A DNA stretch of 58,822 bases from Candidatus Paceibacter sp. (GCA_020724885.1 DYGD01000001.1:7018-65839), one strand, 5' to 3'. Shown: positions 9,211 to 18,740, counted from the first letter of the stretch. Notes: generated by a model from the letters alone, not told the origin. Numbers and translations: made by a program.

Positions 9211-9287
9211 TTAATTTTAGACAGCCGACTAATAACTCCTTAAGTTTAACACAATTCAAAACTGACTGCAACTACCTTTGGTAGAGA

Positions 9288-9875
9288 TTATTCATCAACA
9301 CCAAATCTCCGGTAATCAAAAATTGGAGGATTTTTACCAAACCAATGATTGATTTCGTGCTGAGCCTCTTCAGGGGTTTCCGAGCAGTGAAGAATGTTGG
9401 CGATTGCCCGCTTCTCTTTGTTGGCGATTGCCGGTGAATCAATTGAAAAATCACCCCGAATCGTACCCATGTCAGCCAGATATGGCATCGTGGGGCCGGC
9501 AATTTTCCGAACCACATCAACGGCATGTATCCCTTGCACCACCATACGAACCAGTGGCGCCGAAATCATGTAGTTGATAAGCCAGTTTCTGATTTCCGGA
9601 CCAATTTTCGCCGCCTCTGTTGTGCCAAAATCACTTTCGGCGTCAAGGTTGTATTTTTGATAAGTTGCCAAGGTCTTCTCACCCAAGCGGGTTATCCAAG
9701 CGCTGTCCTTCGGGTAGTGATTGTCAATCTGCTCGCGAGTCGGCTGAAACATTTCAATCGCCACAATTTTCAAATCGCGCTGTTCAAAACGTCGAATAAT
9801 TTCTCCGGTTAAACCCTTGCGCACTCCGTCGGGTTTTATTAAAACAAAAGTTTGTTCTTTTTTTAAAGCAGACAT
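9288..9875 (-). CDS. ndk: nucleoside diphosphate kinase (long form)
   Basis: FVLIKPDGVRKGLTGEIIRRFE and ILHCSETPEEA active-site region. Confidence 0.93.
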   Translation of the reverse strand: MSALKKEQTFVLIKPDGVRKGLTGEIIRRFEQRDLKIVAIEMFQPTREQIDNHYPKDSAWITRLGEKTLATYQKYNLDAESDFGTTEAAKIGPEIRNWLINYMISAPLVRMVVQGIHAVDVVRKIAGPTMPYLADMGTIRGDFSIDSPAIANKEKRAIANILHCSETPEEAQHEINHWFGKNPPIFDYRRFGVDE

Positions 9876-10013
9876 AATCCTAATCTACAAATTCACCCTC
9901 CTAACTTTCTAAGAAAGTTTGGCGGGTAAATGCCGATCTACTAATATAATGACTACGAATAATTGAAGTAGTATAACTAAACCAATAAAAAATAGCAAAG
10001 CAAAACTAAAAAC

Positions 10014-10053
10014 CTCTGCCATCAATCTGGCGATCGTCAGATTGATGACAGAG
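10014..10053. repeat. 40-bp near-perfect palindrome, CGATCG-core family copy 1
   Basis: CTCTGCCATCAATCTGGCGATCGTCAGATTGATGACAGAG; two mismatching pairs, both G-U on the minus-strand RNA; T tract downstream on minus strand (possible map terminator). Confidence 0.85.
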
Positions 10054-10077
10054 TATAAATAATCAAAAAGGGATAGA

Positions 10078-10845
10078 TCAATCTTTAGTTAAAACAATCG
10101 GCCCGGTTTCAGTAATAGCTACCGTATGCTCAAAGTGGGCGCATCTTTGGCGGTCTTTGGTGCGGATGGTCCAACCGTCGCGCTCCAAAAAAATATCGCC
10201 GTTGCCGAGGCAGAGCATCGGCTCAATCGCTAAAACCATTCCAACTTTCAATTCTTCCCCTTGACCGCGCTTTCCGGTATTAGGCACTAGTGGATCTTCA
10301 TGAACCTTATAACCAACACCATGGCCAGCCAACCCTCTGGCAACACTGAAACCATATTTTTTAGCGACACTCTCTATCGCAAAGCCGATGTCGCCGATAA
10401 AGTTCCCGTGGCGGGCAACAGATATGCCAGCTTCCAAACATTCTCTGGTGGCTTTAAGCAGAACTTTTGACTGTTGGTCAATCTTGCCAACCGGCGCGGT
10501 AGTCGCCGAATCGGTTATCAAGCCCTTGTGAACAAGACCCATATCAATACTCACAATGTCGCCGTCTCTTAATCTTTTCTCGGAAGAGGGCAGTCCGTGC
10601 ACCAATTCTTCGTTGACAGAGACACAAAGAGTCGCTGGATATGGCTTGCTGTCTTTATCAGGACTATAATCTAAAAAAGCCGGCCGATCACCAGCTTCGC
10701 TGATTAAGTTAAAAGCTAGTTCGTCCAGATCTTTAGTGCTGACTCCGGGAGCAACGGCTTTTTTGACTTCATTAAGAATTCCTGCCAGCCGCCGGCCGCT
10801 TTCACGCAAAACTTCTATTTCTTCTTTGGTTTTGATTAGGGACAA
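10078..10845 (-). CDS. map: type I methionine aminopeptidase
   Basis: Family motifs; next to adk. Confidence 0.96.
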   Translation of the reverse strand: MSLIKTKEEIEVLRESGRRLAGILNEVKKAVAPGVSTKDLDELAFNLISEAGDRPAFLDYSPDKDSKPYPATLCVSVNEELVHGLPSSEKRLRDGDIVSIDMGLVHKGLITDSATTAPVGKIDQQSKVLLKATRECLEAGISVARHGNFIGDIGFAIESVAKKYGFSVARGLAGHGVGYKVHEDPLVPNTGKRGQGEELKVGMVLAIEPMLCLGNGDIFLERDGWTIRTKDRQRCAHFEHTVAITETGPIVLTKD

Positions 10846-10855
10846 TTGGCAAAAA

Positions 10856-11437
10856 TTAAATTCCAGAACTTTGGATTATCTCTTTATGAACCTCTTCTAT
10901 CGGTTGTTCGCCGTTTACTTCAAAGAAAAAATAGTCGGGGTTGTCCCTGAAAAAATCAACAGAAGGGGCGACCTCTTTTTCATACCAATCTAGCCGACTA
11001 TTAATGTATTCTTCGGAGTCATCTTTCCGACCTCTGGATTTCAATCTCTCCAACGACCATCCGCGAGAAACATTAAGCGAGATAACAAAAGGTTTGCCAA
11101 GATTATAGAATTTCAAAGCAGAATCTAAGACGGGCGCCTCGTAAGGCCGGCGACAAAGACCATCGAGGATCAGAACTTCCGCGCCAGTAAATTGTTCATT
11201 CAGGTTTGTGGTCCAAAGCCAAATTGGCAAAAAGGCGGGCAATAAACCGCCCTTATCTATAATCGCCTTTGTCAAATGGCTGGTGTGGGTGTCGGTTTTG
11301 ATAAATTCCCTTATCTTTTGACCGGTCTCAATGTAGATCGTTTTTTTATTTTTTTGATTTTCCAAATAATCAATCAGTAACTTGGCTTGAGTGCCTTTGC
11401 CCGATCCGGAAGGGCCAAAAAAAAGGAAAGTGTGCAT
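10856..11437 (-). CDS. adk: adenylate kinase
   Basis: FGPSGSGKGTQAK; synteny secY-adk-map. Confidence 0.92.
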   Translation of the reverse strand: MHTFLFFGPSGSGKGTQAKLLIDYLENQKNKKTIYIETGQKIREFIKTDTHTSHLTKAIIDKGGLLPAFLPIWLWTTNLNEQFTGAEVLILDGLCRRPYEAPVLDSALKFYNLGKPFVISLNVSRGWSLERLKSRGRKDDSEEYINSRLDWYEKEVAPSVDFFRDNPDYFFFEVNGEQPIEEVHKEIIQSSGI

Positions 11438-11452
11438 ACTTAATTGGTTTTT

Positions 11453-12724
11453 CTAATATTCTCGCGCGGTGATTTGCGCTTCTACTTTCTTAATAAGATC
11501 AATAACTACGGAAACTACGATGAGCAATCCCGTGCCGCCGATGGCAAAAGCTGTCACATCAGTAAGCGCCACCATCACAAGAGGCAGAACAGCGATAATT
11601 CCCAAAAACATCGCGCCGACTAAAGTCAATCTGGTTAAAATCCTCGCAATGTAAGATGAAGTATTTTCGCCTGGTCGCACCCCGGGTATAAAAGCTCCAT
11701 TTTTCTGCAGGTGAGTCGCGGTGGTGTTTGGATCAAAGGTAACTGCTGTGTAAAAATATGTAAAGACAAAAACCAAACCAAAATAAACAGTGGCGTAGAT
11801 CCATGGCTGTTCCACAATCCTCAACAAAATTCCAGCTATATTCTGGATCGAGACGCTGTTTACACTACCCAAAAAGTTCAAAATCATCTGCGGAAAAAGC
11901 AGAATTGATAAAGCAAAAATTATAGGAATAACTCCGGCTTGGTTAAGACGAAGGGGTAAATATGTTGAAATTCCCCCAAAAACCTTTGACCCTCTGATCC
12001 TTTTGGCGTAAGTAATTGGAATAGGGCGTTCCGCTTCGGTGATATAGACAACCCCATAAGTTATAGCTAGAGCAGCCGCTAAAGCAGCCAGATAAACCGG
12101 TATTTGCGCCGGTTCAAAGGTGAACAAAAGTTGGGAAACGGTAGCCGGCAAAACCGCCACAATTCCAGCAAAGATAATTATGGAGACACCATTACCAATT
12201 CCAAATTCTGAAATAAGTTCGCCAATCCAAGTTAGAAGAATTGACCCAGCGGCAATTATAATAACATTGATTATCTGTTCGGATAAAGTCATTTCACTTA
12301 AAACCCCCTGGGCCCTAAGAAAAGCCAAAAATCCGAAACCTTGAATCAAAGCCAGTGGCACGGTCAACAACCTAGAATACTGGTTGAATTTTTTTCTGCC
12401 GGCTTCGCCCTCTTCTTGGTACAGAGCTTTCAACTTCGGTGACATTATTGTCAAGAGTTGCATAATAATTGAGGCAGTAATATAAGGAGCGACCCCTAGC
12501 ATCACAATTGAAAGGTTCGCCAAACCGCCTCCGGAAAAGATATTTAAGAGGCCTAGGAATTGATTATCAGATAGAAATCTTTCCAATTGAAAAGTGTCAA
12601 CTCCAGGTATTGGTATAGATGACATCATTCTGAAAACAACCAAAGCGCCAAGAACAAAAAAAATCCTTTTTCGCAAGATCTTGTCCTGAAAGATAAGTTT
12701 TAACTTTGAACTAAAACCTTCCAT
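11453..12724 (-). CDS. secY: preprotein translocase subunit SecY
   Basis: Full-length SecY family sequence. Confidence 0.98.
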   Translation of the reverse strand: MEGFSSKLKLIFQDKILRKRIFFVLGALVVFRMMSSIPIPGVDTFQLERFLSDNQFLGLLNIFSGGGLANLSIVMLGVAPYITASIIMQLLTIMSPKLKALYQEEGEAGRKKFNQYSRLLTVPLALIQGFGFLAFLRAQGVLSEMTLSEQIINVIIIAAGSILLTWIGELISEFGIGNGVSIIIFAGIVAVLPATVSQLLFTFEPAQIPVYLAALAAALAITYGVVYITEAERPIPITYAKRIRGSKVFGGISTYLPLRLNQAGVIPIIFALSILLFPQMILNFLGSVNSVSIQNIAGILLRIVEQPWIYATVYFGLVFVFTYFYTAVTFDPNTTATHLQKNGAFIPGVRPGENTSSYIARILTRLTLVGAMFLGIIAVLPLVMVALTDVTAFAIGGTGLLIVVSVVIDLIKKVEAQITAREY

Positions 12725-12729
12725 AAAAT

Positions 12730-13161
12730 TTAGACCTTAATTTGACCGCCGGCTTCTTCAATCGCTTTCTGGGCAGATTTTGAAAAAAGGCAACCCGAAA
12801 GTGTTATTTTCTTTGTTAGCGTTCCGTTGGACAAAACCTTGAGGACACCTCGTGATTCTGAAACACTAACTAGTCCCTTTTTAAACAAAGAATCTGGACT
12901 GACTTCTTCCCCATCAGCAAATTCACTTTCAATATCCTGCAGAGAAATTACCAGAGGACTTTCTTTAAAACTTTTAAAACGATATCCTCTCCTTTTGGGC
13001 AGTCTTTTTATTATATCTCTCATCTCCGGTCTCATCTTTCTTCCAGCCCTTGCTTTTTGACCCTTGGTGCCTCGTCCGGAGGTCTTCCCGCGCTTGCCAC
13101 CACGACCAACCTGCCTTGACTTTTTTCTTTGAGTTTTTGATTTTAAATTATGAAATTGCAT
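12730..13161 (-). CDS. rplO: 50S ribosomal protein L15
   Basis: GRGTKGQKAR; synteny. Confidence 0.96.
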   Translation of the reverse strand: MQFHNLKSKTQRKKSRQVGRGGKRGKTSGRGTKGQKARAGRKMRPEMRDIIKRLPKRRGYRFKSFKESPLVISLQDIESEFADGEEVSPDSLFKKGLVSVSESRGVLKVLSNGTLTKKITLSGCLFSKSAQKAIEEAGGQIKV

Positions 13162-13169
13162 ATTGAATA

Positions 13170-13739
13170 TTACTTTATTTTTGAAAAAGCATTTATGGCC
13201 GCCTTGGCGTTGTTTAGCTTGTTTTTGCTTCCAGAAACAATTTTGGCATTAATGTTTCTGACCCCAGCCAACTCAACCACATCCCTTACAGAACTTCCGG
13301 CCAAAACCCCTTTGCCAGATGCCGGCATCATAATAACTTTTGAACTGCAGGATTTTCCTTTGACAGGATAGGGAATAGATAATTCTTGGTTTAACGATAT
13401 GTTTATAAGATTTTTCTTGGCATCTCGGTAGGCCTTTTCAATAGCAACCGGGGTTTCTGTCGCCTTTCCTAGACCAACGCCCACGGAACCTTTGCGGTTA
13501 CCGGCAACTAGAGCCACGCTAAAACTGAATCTTCTGCCCCCTGAAACAACCCGAGCAACGCGTCTAATATCTATTATCTTTTGCTCAAATTCCGGTTTGG
13601 GTCTACCGACCCTTTCATTTTTCTCATGACGCCTTCTTCGATTCTTCACAAAACCACCGGAGCTTTTTTCCGCCTTGCCGATTGGGGTTGCCACTGGTCC
13701 CCTTTTTTGATTTTGTTGTTGTCCTGTTTCTTTTTCCAT
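13170..13739 (-). CDS. rpsE: 30S ribosomal protein S5
   Basis: RRVARVVSGGRRFSFSVALVAG; synteny. Confidence 0.97.
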   Translation of the reverse strand: MEKETGQQQNQKRGPVATPIGKAEKSSGGFVKNRRRRHEKNERVGRPKPEFEQKIIDIRRVARVVSGGRRFSFSVALVAGNRKGSVGVGLGKATETPVAIEKAYRDAKKNLINISLNQELSIPYPVKGKSCSSKVIMMPASGKGVLAGSSVRDVVELAGVRNINAKIVSGSKNKLNNAKAAINAFSKIK

Positions 13740-13754
13740 ATTCCAGAAGTTAAA

Positions 13755-14099
13755 TTAAAATTCCAAGCCGCCCTCCCTAAGACCGTCTGCTAAAGCTTTT
13801 ATCTTACCGCCATAAAGATAACCCCCTCTGTCAAAAACAACCTTGGAAATTTTTTTCTTTTTTGCTTCTTCGGCTAACAACCTGCCGGTCTCTTTGGCCC
13901 TTTCGGACGGCTTCACGTCTTTTGTCTTTTTTGAATTGATTGAAACCAACGTCTTACCGCTTTGGTCATCAATAATTTGAGCGTAAACATATTGGTTTGA
14001 ACGAAAAACACTGACTCTTGGTCGAGTATTTGTGCCTGAAATTTTTGACCGGATCTTCCTATGTCGCCTCTCAATTTGTGACATTTTCTTCATAATCAA
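13755..14099 (-). CDS. rplR: 50S ribosomal protein L18
   Basis: Family sequence; synteny. Confidence 0.95.
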   Translation of the reverse strand: MIMKKMSQIERRHRKIRSKISGTNTRPRVSVFRSNQYVYAQIIDDQSGKTLVSINSKKTKDVKPSERAKETGRLLAEEAKKKKISKVVFDRGGYLYGGKIKALADGLREGGLEF

Positions 14100-14113
14100 A
14101 TTCTAGCTAAAAA

Positions 14114-14653
14114 TTAAGCAGATTTTTTACCCTGTTTCCTTCTAATATGTTCGCCCTCGTAATGAATACCCTTTCCTTTATAAGGTTCGGGTTTTTTGAC
14201 AGATCTAACTTTGGCGGCAAATTGACCAACCAATTCCTTATCAAACCCGGACACCGTTATGACATTTTTTTCCGCAGAAACTTTAAGCCCGTCCGGAACA
14301 GCAATTTCAACCGGATGAGAGAATCCGACATTCAACACAAGAACATTGCCTTTGATTTCTGCTTTGAAACCAACCCCCTCAATTCCAAGCTTTTTTTCAA
14401 ATCCGCCGTTCACGCCAGCTATCATATTAGAAATATGGGAAGCATAAGTCCCCCACAAAATTCGGCTAAATTGATCACCCTTAGCCGGTTCTAATTTGAT
14501 AGTTTTTTCTTCCGTAGACACTAATATACTGACATTATCTTTGAATTTCCTCGCAGTTTCACCCTTCGGACCCTTCACGGTCAAGAGACCGTCTTCTAAA
14601 CTGACGGCGGTGTCTTGGGGTATGATTATTGTTTTTTTGCCTATTCTGGACAT
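14114..14653 (-). CDS. rplF: 50S ribosomal protein L6
   Basis: MSRIGKKTI start; PYKGKGIHYEGE. Confidence 0.96.
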   Translation of the reverse strand: MSRIGKKTIIIPQDTAVSLEDGLLTVKGPKGETARKFKDNVSILVSTEEKTIKLEPAKGDQFSRILWGTYASHISNMIAGVNGGFEKKLGIEGVGFKAEIKGNVLVLNVGFSHPVEIAVPDGLKVSAEKNVITVSGFDKELVGQFAAKVRSVKKPEPYKGKGIHYEGEHIRRKQGKKSA

Positions 14654-14669
14654 TTTCTTATTTAGATAA

Positions 14670-15059
14670 TCACCAAATGCGAAACAGGGCTTCGCCTCCA
14701 CTTCTTTCTTTCGCCGCCTCCCGATCTGTCATCAAACCTTTTGAGGTGCTGAGAATCAGACGTCCGCGACCCTTCCTGCCGGAAGCCAGTTCTTTGTTTT
14801 TTAAATAAACTCTTTTAGAAAATTTTGAAATTCTCTCTACCCCGTTTATTTTCGGGCCATGACTATCGTAAGAAATTTCAAATTCTATAAACCGGCTGAC
14901 TGGGTCTTTTCCTTTAGTGCTTAATTTCTGGATAAACCCTTCTCTTTCTAAGATCTTCGCTAACTCAAACTTGATTTTTGAATACGGGACAGAGACCGGA
15001 CGGATATCCGCATCGGCTGCATTTTTTATTTTGACGATAAAATCAGATATCGGGTCCAT
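14670..15059 (-). CDS. rpsH: 30S ribosomal protein S8
   Basis: Family sequence. Confidence 0.96.
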   Translation of the reverse strand: MDPISDFIVKIKNAADADIRPVSVPYSKIKFELAKILEREGFIQKLSTKGKDPVSRFIEFEISYDSHGPKINGVERISKFSKRVYLKNKELASGRKGRGRLILSTSKGLMTDREAAKERSGGEALFRIW

Positions 15060-15068
15060 AAATTAAAA

Positions 15069-15254
15069 TTACCAGCTTGACTTCTTTATACCTGGCAGCA
15101 TTCCCTCATTGGCCAATTCTCTAAAACAGATTCTGCAAAGATCAAAATCTCTCATATATCCGCGGCAACGACCACAGACAAAACAACGCCGGACTTTCCT
15201 GGTCGAGAATTTCGGTTTTTTCTTTGATTTTGCGATTTGCGCGGCGGTTGCCAT
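15069..15254 (-). CDS. rpsN: 30S ribosomal protein S14 (zinc-binding type)
   Basis: [23 protein letters not shown]. Confidence 0.95.
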   Translation of the reverse strand: MATAAQIAKSKKKPKFSTRKVRRCFVCGRCRGYMRDFDLCRICFRELANEGMLPGIKKSSW

Positions 15255-15263
15255 GATAGATTT

Positions 15264-15401
15264 TTAAGGAGTGAAACGACTAAAAAAATCATCACCCTGT
15301 AAAATCGAAATTCCTTTGGAATTTCGGAGATTTGAGCTTTAGCTCAAATCTATTTAACAGGGTTGTGAAAATTATAGTAGCTCGCTATACTCGCTCCTTA
15401 A
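15264..15401. repeat. nested inverted-repeat spacer element A
   Basis: Outer arms TTAAGGAGTGAAACG / CGCTATACTCGCTCCTTAA, frame CACCCTGT...TTAACAGGGTT, inner hairpins CGAAATTCCtttGGAATTTCG and AGATTTGAGCttTAGCTCAAATCT. Confidence 0.75.
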
Positions 15402-15591
15402 TTTTTTACAAAAATCAGCTCTAAACGAGCTCTCAAAAGAATAGCAGAAAGCGAATTAAAGTCAAATGAAAAAAGAACTCTCTGTTTCCTAAAAAAGTAG
15501 GGGCGGGCCCTGTTTTTTAATTTTCAAAAGAAAATTTTGTTAGTTTTAAAAATATTTCTTTAGATTTAGAAAAAAGATTTTTCCCTAGTCC

Positions 15592-15624
15592 AAAAATGTT
15601 CAACACCAGGCGTTGAACATTTTT
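15592..15624. terminator. strong hairpin AAAAATGTTCAAC-accaggc-GTTGAACATTTTT
   Basis: 13-bp perfect stem, A/T tails both sides. Confidence 0.6.
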
Positions 15625-15658
15625 TGTTCTCTAAACCATAGTAGCTAGTGGCTATACC

Positions 15659-16195
15659 TTACTTTTTAAAAGGCACGCCTATATGTCTGAAAAATACCTC
15701 GGCTTCTTTTCTGTTGCGAGCGGTGGAAACAATAGTGATCGCCATACCAAAAACATCTTTCAAATCCTCGTCGGCGGTCTCCGGAAAAATAGTGTGTTCT
15801 TTGATGCCAAAGGTTAAATTCCCCATTTCATCCAATACATTCAAGGGAATCCCTTTGAAGTCCTTGGACCTCGGGAGAGCAATGCGAATGAATCTTTCCA
15901 AAAAATCTCTCATTCTTCTGCCTCTTAAAGTTACCTTTAATCCAACCACATCTCCCTGGCGGGACTTAAAATTGGCAATGGAAATTTTGGCCGGTCGGGG
16001 CGATGGTTTTTGGCCGGTAATTTTCGCCAAACGGTCCTCAATCAATTCCAGTTTTTTCTTGTCTTTGAGTGAACCAACTCCAACATTCAAAACAACTTTG
16101 ACGAGCTTCGGCGCCTGCATTCTGTTCTTATAACCGCCCTCATCTTTGGTCGCAATAAAAGTTTCTTTTATTCTTTTTTCAATAACGGTTGTCAT
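15659..16195 (-). CDS. rplE: 50S ribosomal protein L5
   Basis: Family sequence. Confidence 0.97.
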   Translation of the reverse strand: MTTVIEKRIKETFIATKDEGGYKNRMQAPKLVKVVLNVGVGSLKDKKKLELIEDRLAKITGQKPSPRPAKISIANFKSRQGDVVGLKVTLRGRRMRDFLERFIRIALPRSKDFKGIPLNVLDEMGNLTFGIKEHTIFPETADEDLKDVFGMAITIVSTARNRKEAEVFFRHIGVPFKK

Positions 16196-16209
16196 AAATA
16201 AATTTAAAT

Positions 16210-16518
16210 TTAATCAATCAACTGACCGCTTTTTATGGCATATCTTTTCATCTTTTCACCCTCCAATCGTCGGCCGATTCTGGTCGGTTTTTGGCTTTTG
16301 GGATCAACAACCATAACATTAGAAATGTGGGTTGGCATACTTTTCTCTACAACTTGGCCTTTTTGACCTTGCTTTCTCGGTCTTTGGTGCGACTTAAAAA
16401 GATTCAGGCCTGGGATAATGACCTTGTTTACTTTCGGAAAGACCCTGCCGACTTTACCGGTTTTTCCTCTGTCTTTGCCAGCGATTATTTGGACTGTGTC
16501 TCCTTTTTTTATTTTCAT
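16210..16518 (-). CDS. rplX: 50S ribosomal protein L24
   Basis: KKGDTVQIIAGKDRGKTGKV. Confidence 0.96.
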   Translation of the reverse strand: MKIKKGDTVQIIAGKDRGKTGKVGRVFPKVNKVIIPGLNLFKSHQRPRKQGQKGQVVEKSMPTHISNVMVVDPKSQKPTRIGRRLEGEKMKRYAIKSGQLID

Positions 16519-16532
16519 GGCTGATTTTTCTT

Positions 16533-16662
16533 ATGAGCGAAGCGAATTTGAAATAATCGCCACCCTGTTAAATAAAAATTTCTTGAATTTTTAGAATTCT
16601 GCTTTGCAAAATTCTATTTAACAGGGTTAAGAAAAAAATATTCACTCGCTTTACTCGTTCAT
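16533..16662. repeat. nested inverted-repeat spacer element B
   Basis: Contains exact 31-mer GAGCGAAGCGAATTTGAAATAATCGCCACCC (16535-16565) shared with element C; CACCCTGTTAAATA...TATTTAACAGGG. Confidence 0.8.
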
Positions 16663-16669
16663 TATTTTT

Positions 16670-17041
16670 CTAAATCACTTCCGGCGCCAAAGAAATAATT
16701 TTCTGAAAACCGCGTTCGCCAATCTCTCTAGGGATCGGACCGAAAATTCTTCCGGCAATCGGTTCATTTTTTTCTTTTTCCAAGACCACCACAGCGTTAT
16801 CATCAAAACTTACGTAGGAACCATCAGAACGTCGGAATGGCTTCTTCTGCCTTACTACCACCGCCCTCAAAACATCTTTCTTTTTGACTGATTTTCTAGG
16901 TTCAGCTTTCTGCACCGATAAAACCAAAATGTCTCCGATCCGAGCATATCGGCGCTTGCTACCTCCCAAAATCTTAAAGACACGCCCTATTTTGGCTCCT
17001 GAATTATCAGCAATATTTACTAATGAGCGTGGTTGTAACAT
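16670..17041 (-). CDS. rplN: 50S ribosomal protein L14
   Basis: Family sequence. Confidence 0.97.
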   Translation of the reverse strand: MLQPRSLVNIADNSGAKIGRVFKILGGSKRRYARIGDILVLSVQKAEPRKSVKKKDVLRAVVVRQKKPFRRSDGSYVSFDDNAVVVLEKEKNEPIAGRIFGPIPREIGERGFQKIISLAPEVI

Positions 17042-17054
17042 GGTTTATTTTTCT

Positions 17055-17153
17055 TAACGAGCGAAGCGAATTTGAAATAATCGCCACCCGCCTAAATTTT
17101 TACAAAGTAAAAACCTTGGCGGGTTGTGTAATTCATAATCGCTTCGCTTCTTG
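17055..17153. repeat. nested inverted-repeat spacer element C
   Basis: 31-mer repeat at 17059-17089; CCCGCC...GGCGGG stem; outer arm GCGAAGCGA/TCGCTTCGC. Confidence 0.75.
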
Positions 17154-17399
17154 AATTACTACAAAATGTTTATCTTTCGATATCGGTTTACACTCCTGGA
17201 TTGAAACCTTGTCGCCGATCTTTCTTTTATTACCAACATCGTGGGCTTTAAACTTCTTGCTTATCCTGACATATTTGCCGAATCTCGGATGTTTAACAAG
17301 TCGATCTATCCTGACCACAATTGTATCTTTCATCTTTTCAGAAACCACAACCCCCGACAGAATTCGCCCTCGTATTTTTTTATTATTTTCTTTTTCCAT
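17133..17399 (-). CDS. rpsQ: 30S ribosomal protein S17
   Basis: Family sequence; synteny. Confidence 0.95.
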   Translation of the reverse strand: MEKENNKKIRGRILSGVVVSEKMKDTIVVRIDRLVKHPRFGKYVRISKKFKAHDVGNKRKIGDKVSIQECKPISKDKHFVVIQEAKRL

Positions 17400-17404
17400 G
17401 AGAG

Positions 17405-17605
17405 CTATTTATTAACATTAATCGCTCTTTTGCGCAACTCTGTAAGAATTCTAGCGATTTCTTTCTTAAGATCACGACCTTCTTTGGTATTTCTGGTCTT
17501 GCCACCAGCTATACCAAAACGAAAATTGCGGAGCGCTTCTTTCTTCTCTTTCAAAGATTTATTTAAATCGTCATTATTCTTTTTTGCCAAGTCCTGATAT
17601 TTCAT
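17405..17605 (-). CDS. rpmC: 50S ribosomal protein L29
   Basis: Synteny and family sequence. Confidence 0.9.
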   Translation of the reverse strand: MKYQDLAKKNNDDLNKSLKEKKEALRNFRFGIAGGKTRNTKEGRDLKKEIARILTELRKRAINVNK

Positions 17606-17617
17606 TTTTTATTATAT

Positions 17618-18034
17618 TTACCTTGAAACAATCTTCGTTTTGACAGGCAGTTTTGTCCCGCCTTTACGCAGAGCTTCAGAAGCAACCTCCGATGATACTC
17701 CGTCAACTTCAAAAAGAATCCGACCGGGTCTGACCTGGACTTGATATCCTTGGATATCACCCTTACCTTTGCCCATCTTCACCTCTGCCGGCTTCGCCGT
17801 AAAAGGCATATCAGGGAAAATTCTGATCCACATTTTCCCCGTCTTACCCAGCGCCCTGGAGATAACTTTTCTGGCCGATTCTATCTGATTTGATCTTATT
17901 CTGGCTGGAGTCATTGCTTTCAAACCAAAGGAACCAAAAGATACTTCCGTACCGCGCGTGGCAACCTTCAGCTTTTTAGGATTCTCTCGAAGAGTGTGCC
18001 ATTTTCTGTATTTTACTTTTTTGGGGAATAACAT
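17618..18034 (-). CDS. rplP: 50S ribosomal protein L16
   Basis: Family sequence. Confidence 0.97.
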   Translation of the reverse strand: MLFPKKVKYRKWHTLRENPKKLKVATRGTEVSFGSFGLKAMTPARIRSNQIESARKVISRALGKTGKMWIRIFPDMPFTAKPAEVKMGKGKGDIQGYQVQVRPGRILFEVDGVSSEVASEALRKGGTKLPVKTKIVSR

Positions 18035-18061
18035 AATTTCAAATTATTCTAATTGGTCTAT

Positions 18062-18730
18062 TTATTTCGGCGACTTGTCGGCAAAAATGTCTCCTTTATA
18101 AATCCAAACCTTTATCCCCAAATTGCCATAAGGCAAGGCCGCTTCTTGTCTAGCAAAATCGACATCAGCACGCAGTGTTTGCAAAGGAATGCGACCGGCT
18201 TTTTTGCTTTCTTTTCTAGACATAGTCGCCCCGCCCAACCTTCCGGAAAGCTGTATTTTTGCTCCCAAAACATCTCTATTAGCCATGACCTTGTCCAAGG
18301 TCTGCTTCAAAACTCGACGGAACGGCATCCTCTTCTCCAGACCTTCGGCTATCATCTGGCTTACGATTGTCGCGTTAGATTCCGGTGATTTTATCTCTCT
18401 TATATCAATTTTTATCTCTTGGTTCGTATCAAAACCAGCCCTTCTCAACTTGCTGATTATCTCTTCTTTTAACTTGATTGCCCCTTCTCCATTTCGGCCT
18501 ATAACTAGCCCCGGACGCGAAGTTTCAATAATTATTTTCAGAGCTTTTTGACCTCTCTCAATAAAAACATTGGAAACATAAAGACCTTTCAGTCGGCCTT
18601 TCAAATATTCCCTTATAAAAATATCACTTCTCAAAGATTCGGTGTATTTTTGTTTCAGGCCAAACCACTGAGATTTCCAATCTCTTAGAATCCCGAGACG
18701 ATGAGCATATGGATGTACATTGTGTGGCAT
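18062..18730 (-). CDS. rpsC: 30S ribosomal protein S3
   Basis: MPHNVHPYAHRLGI start; KH domain GLVIGRNGE. Confidence 0.95.
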   Translation of the reverse strand: MPHNVHPYAHRLGILRDWKSQWFGLKQKYTESLRSDIFIREYLKGRLKGLYVSNVFIERGQKALKIIIETSRPGLVIGRNGEGAIKLKEEIISKLRRAGFDTNQEIKIDIREIKSPESNATIVSQMIAEGLEKRMPFRRVLKQTLDKVMANRDVLGAKIQLSGRLGGATMSRKESKKAGRIPLQTLRADVDFARQEAALPYGNLGIKVWIYKGDIFADKSPK

Positions 18731-18740
18731 AAAAAAGTGA

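Noticed and set aside
9288-9875. NDK insertion (~45 aa) as a fused domain
   Set aside because: The inserted segment appears to be a variant known in long-form NDKs; catalytic motifs are intact, so no novel fusion is claimed.
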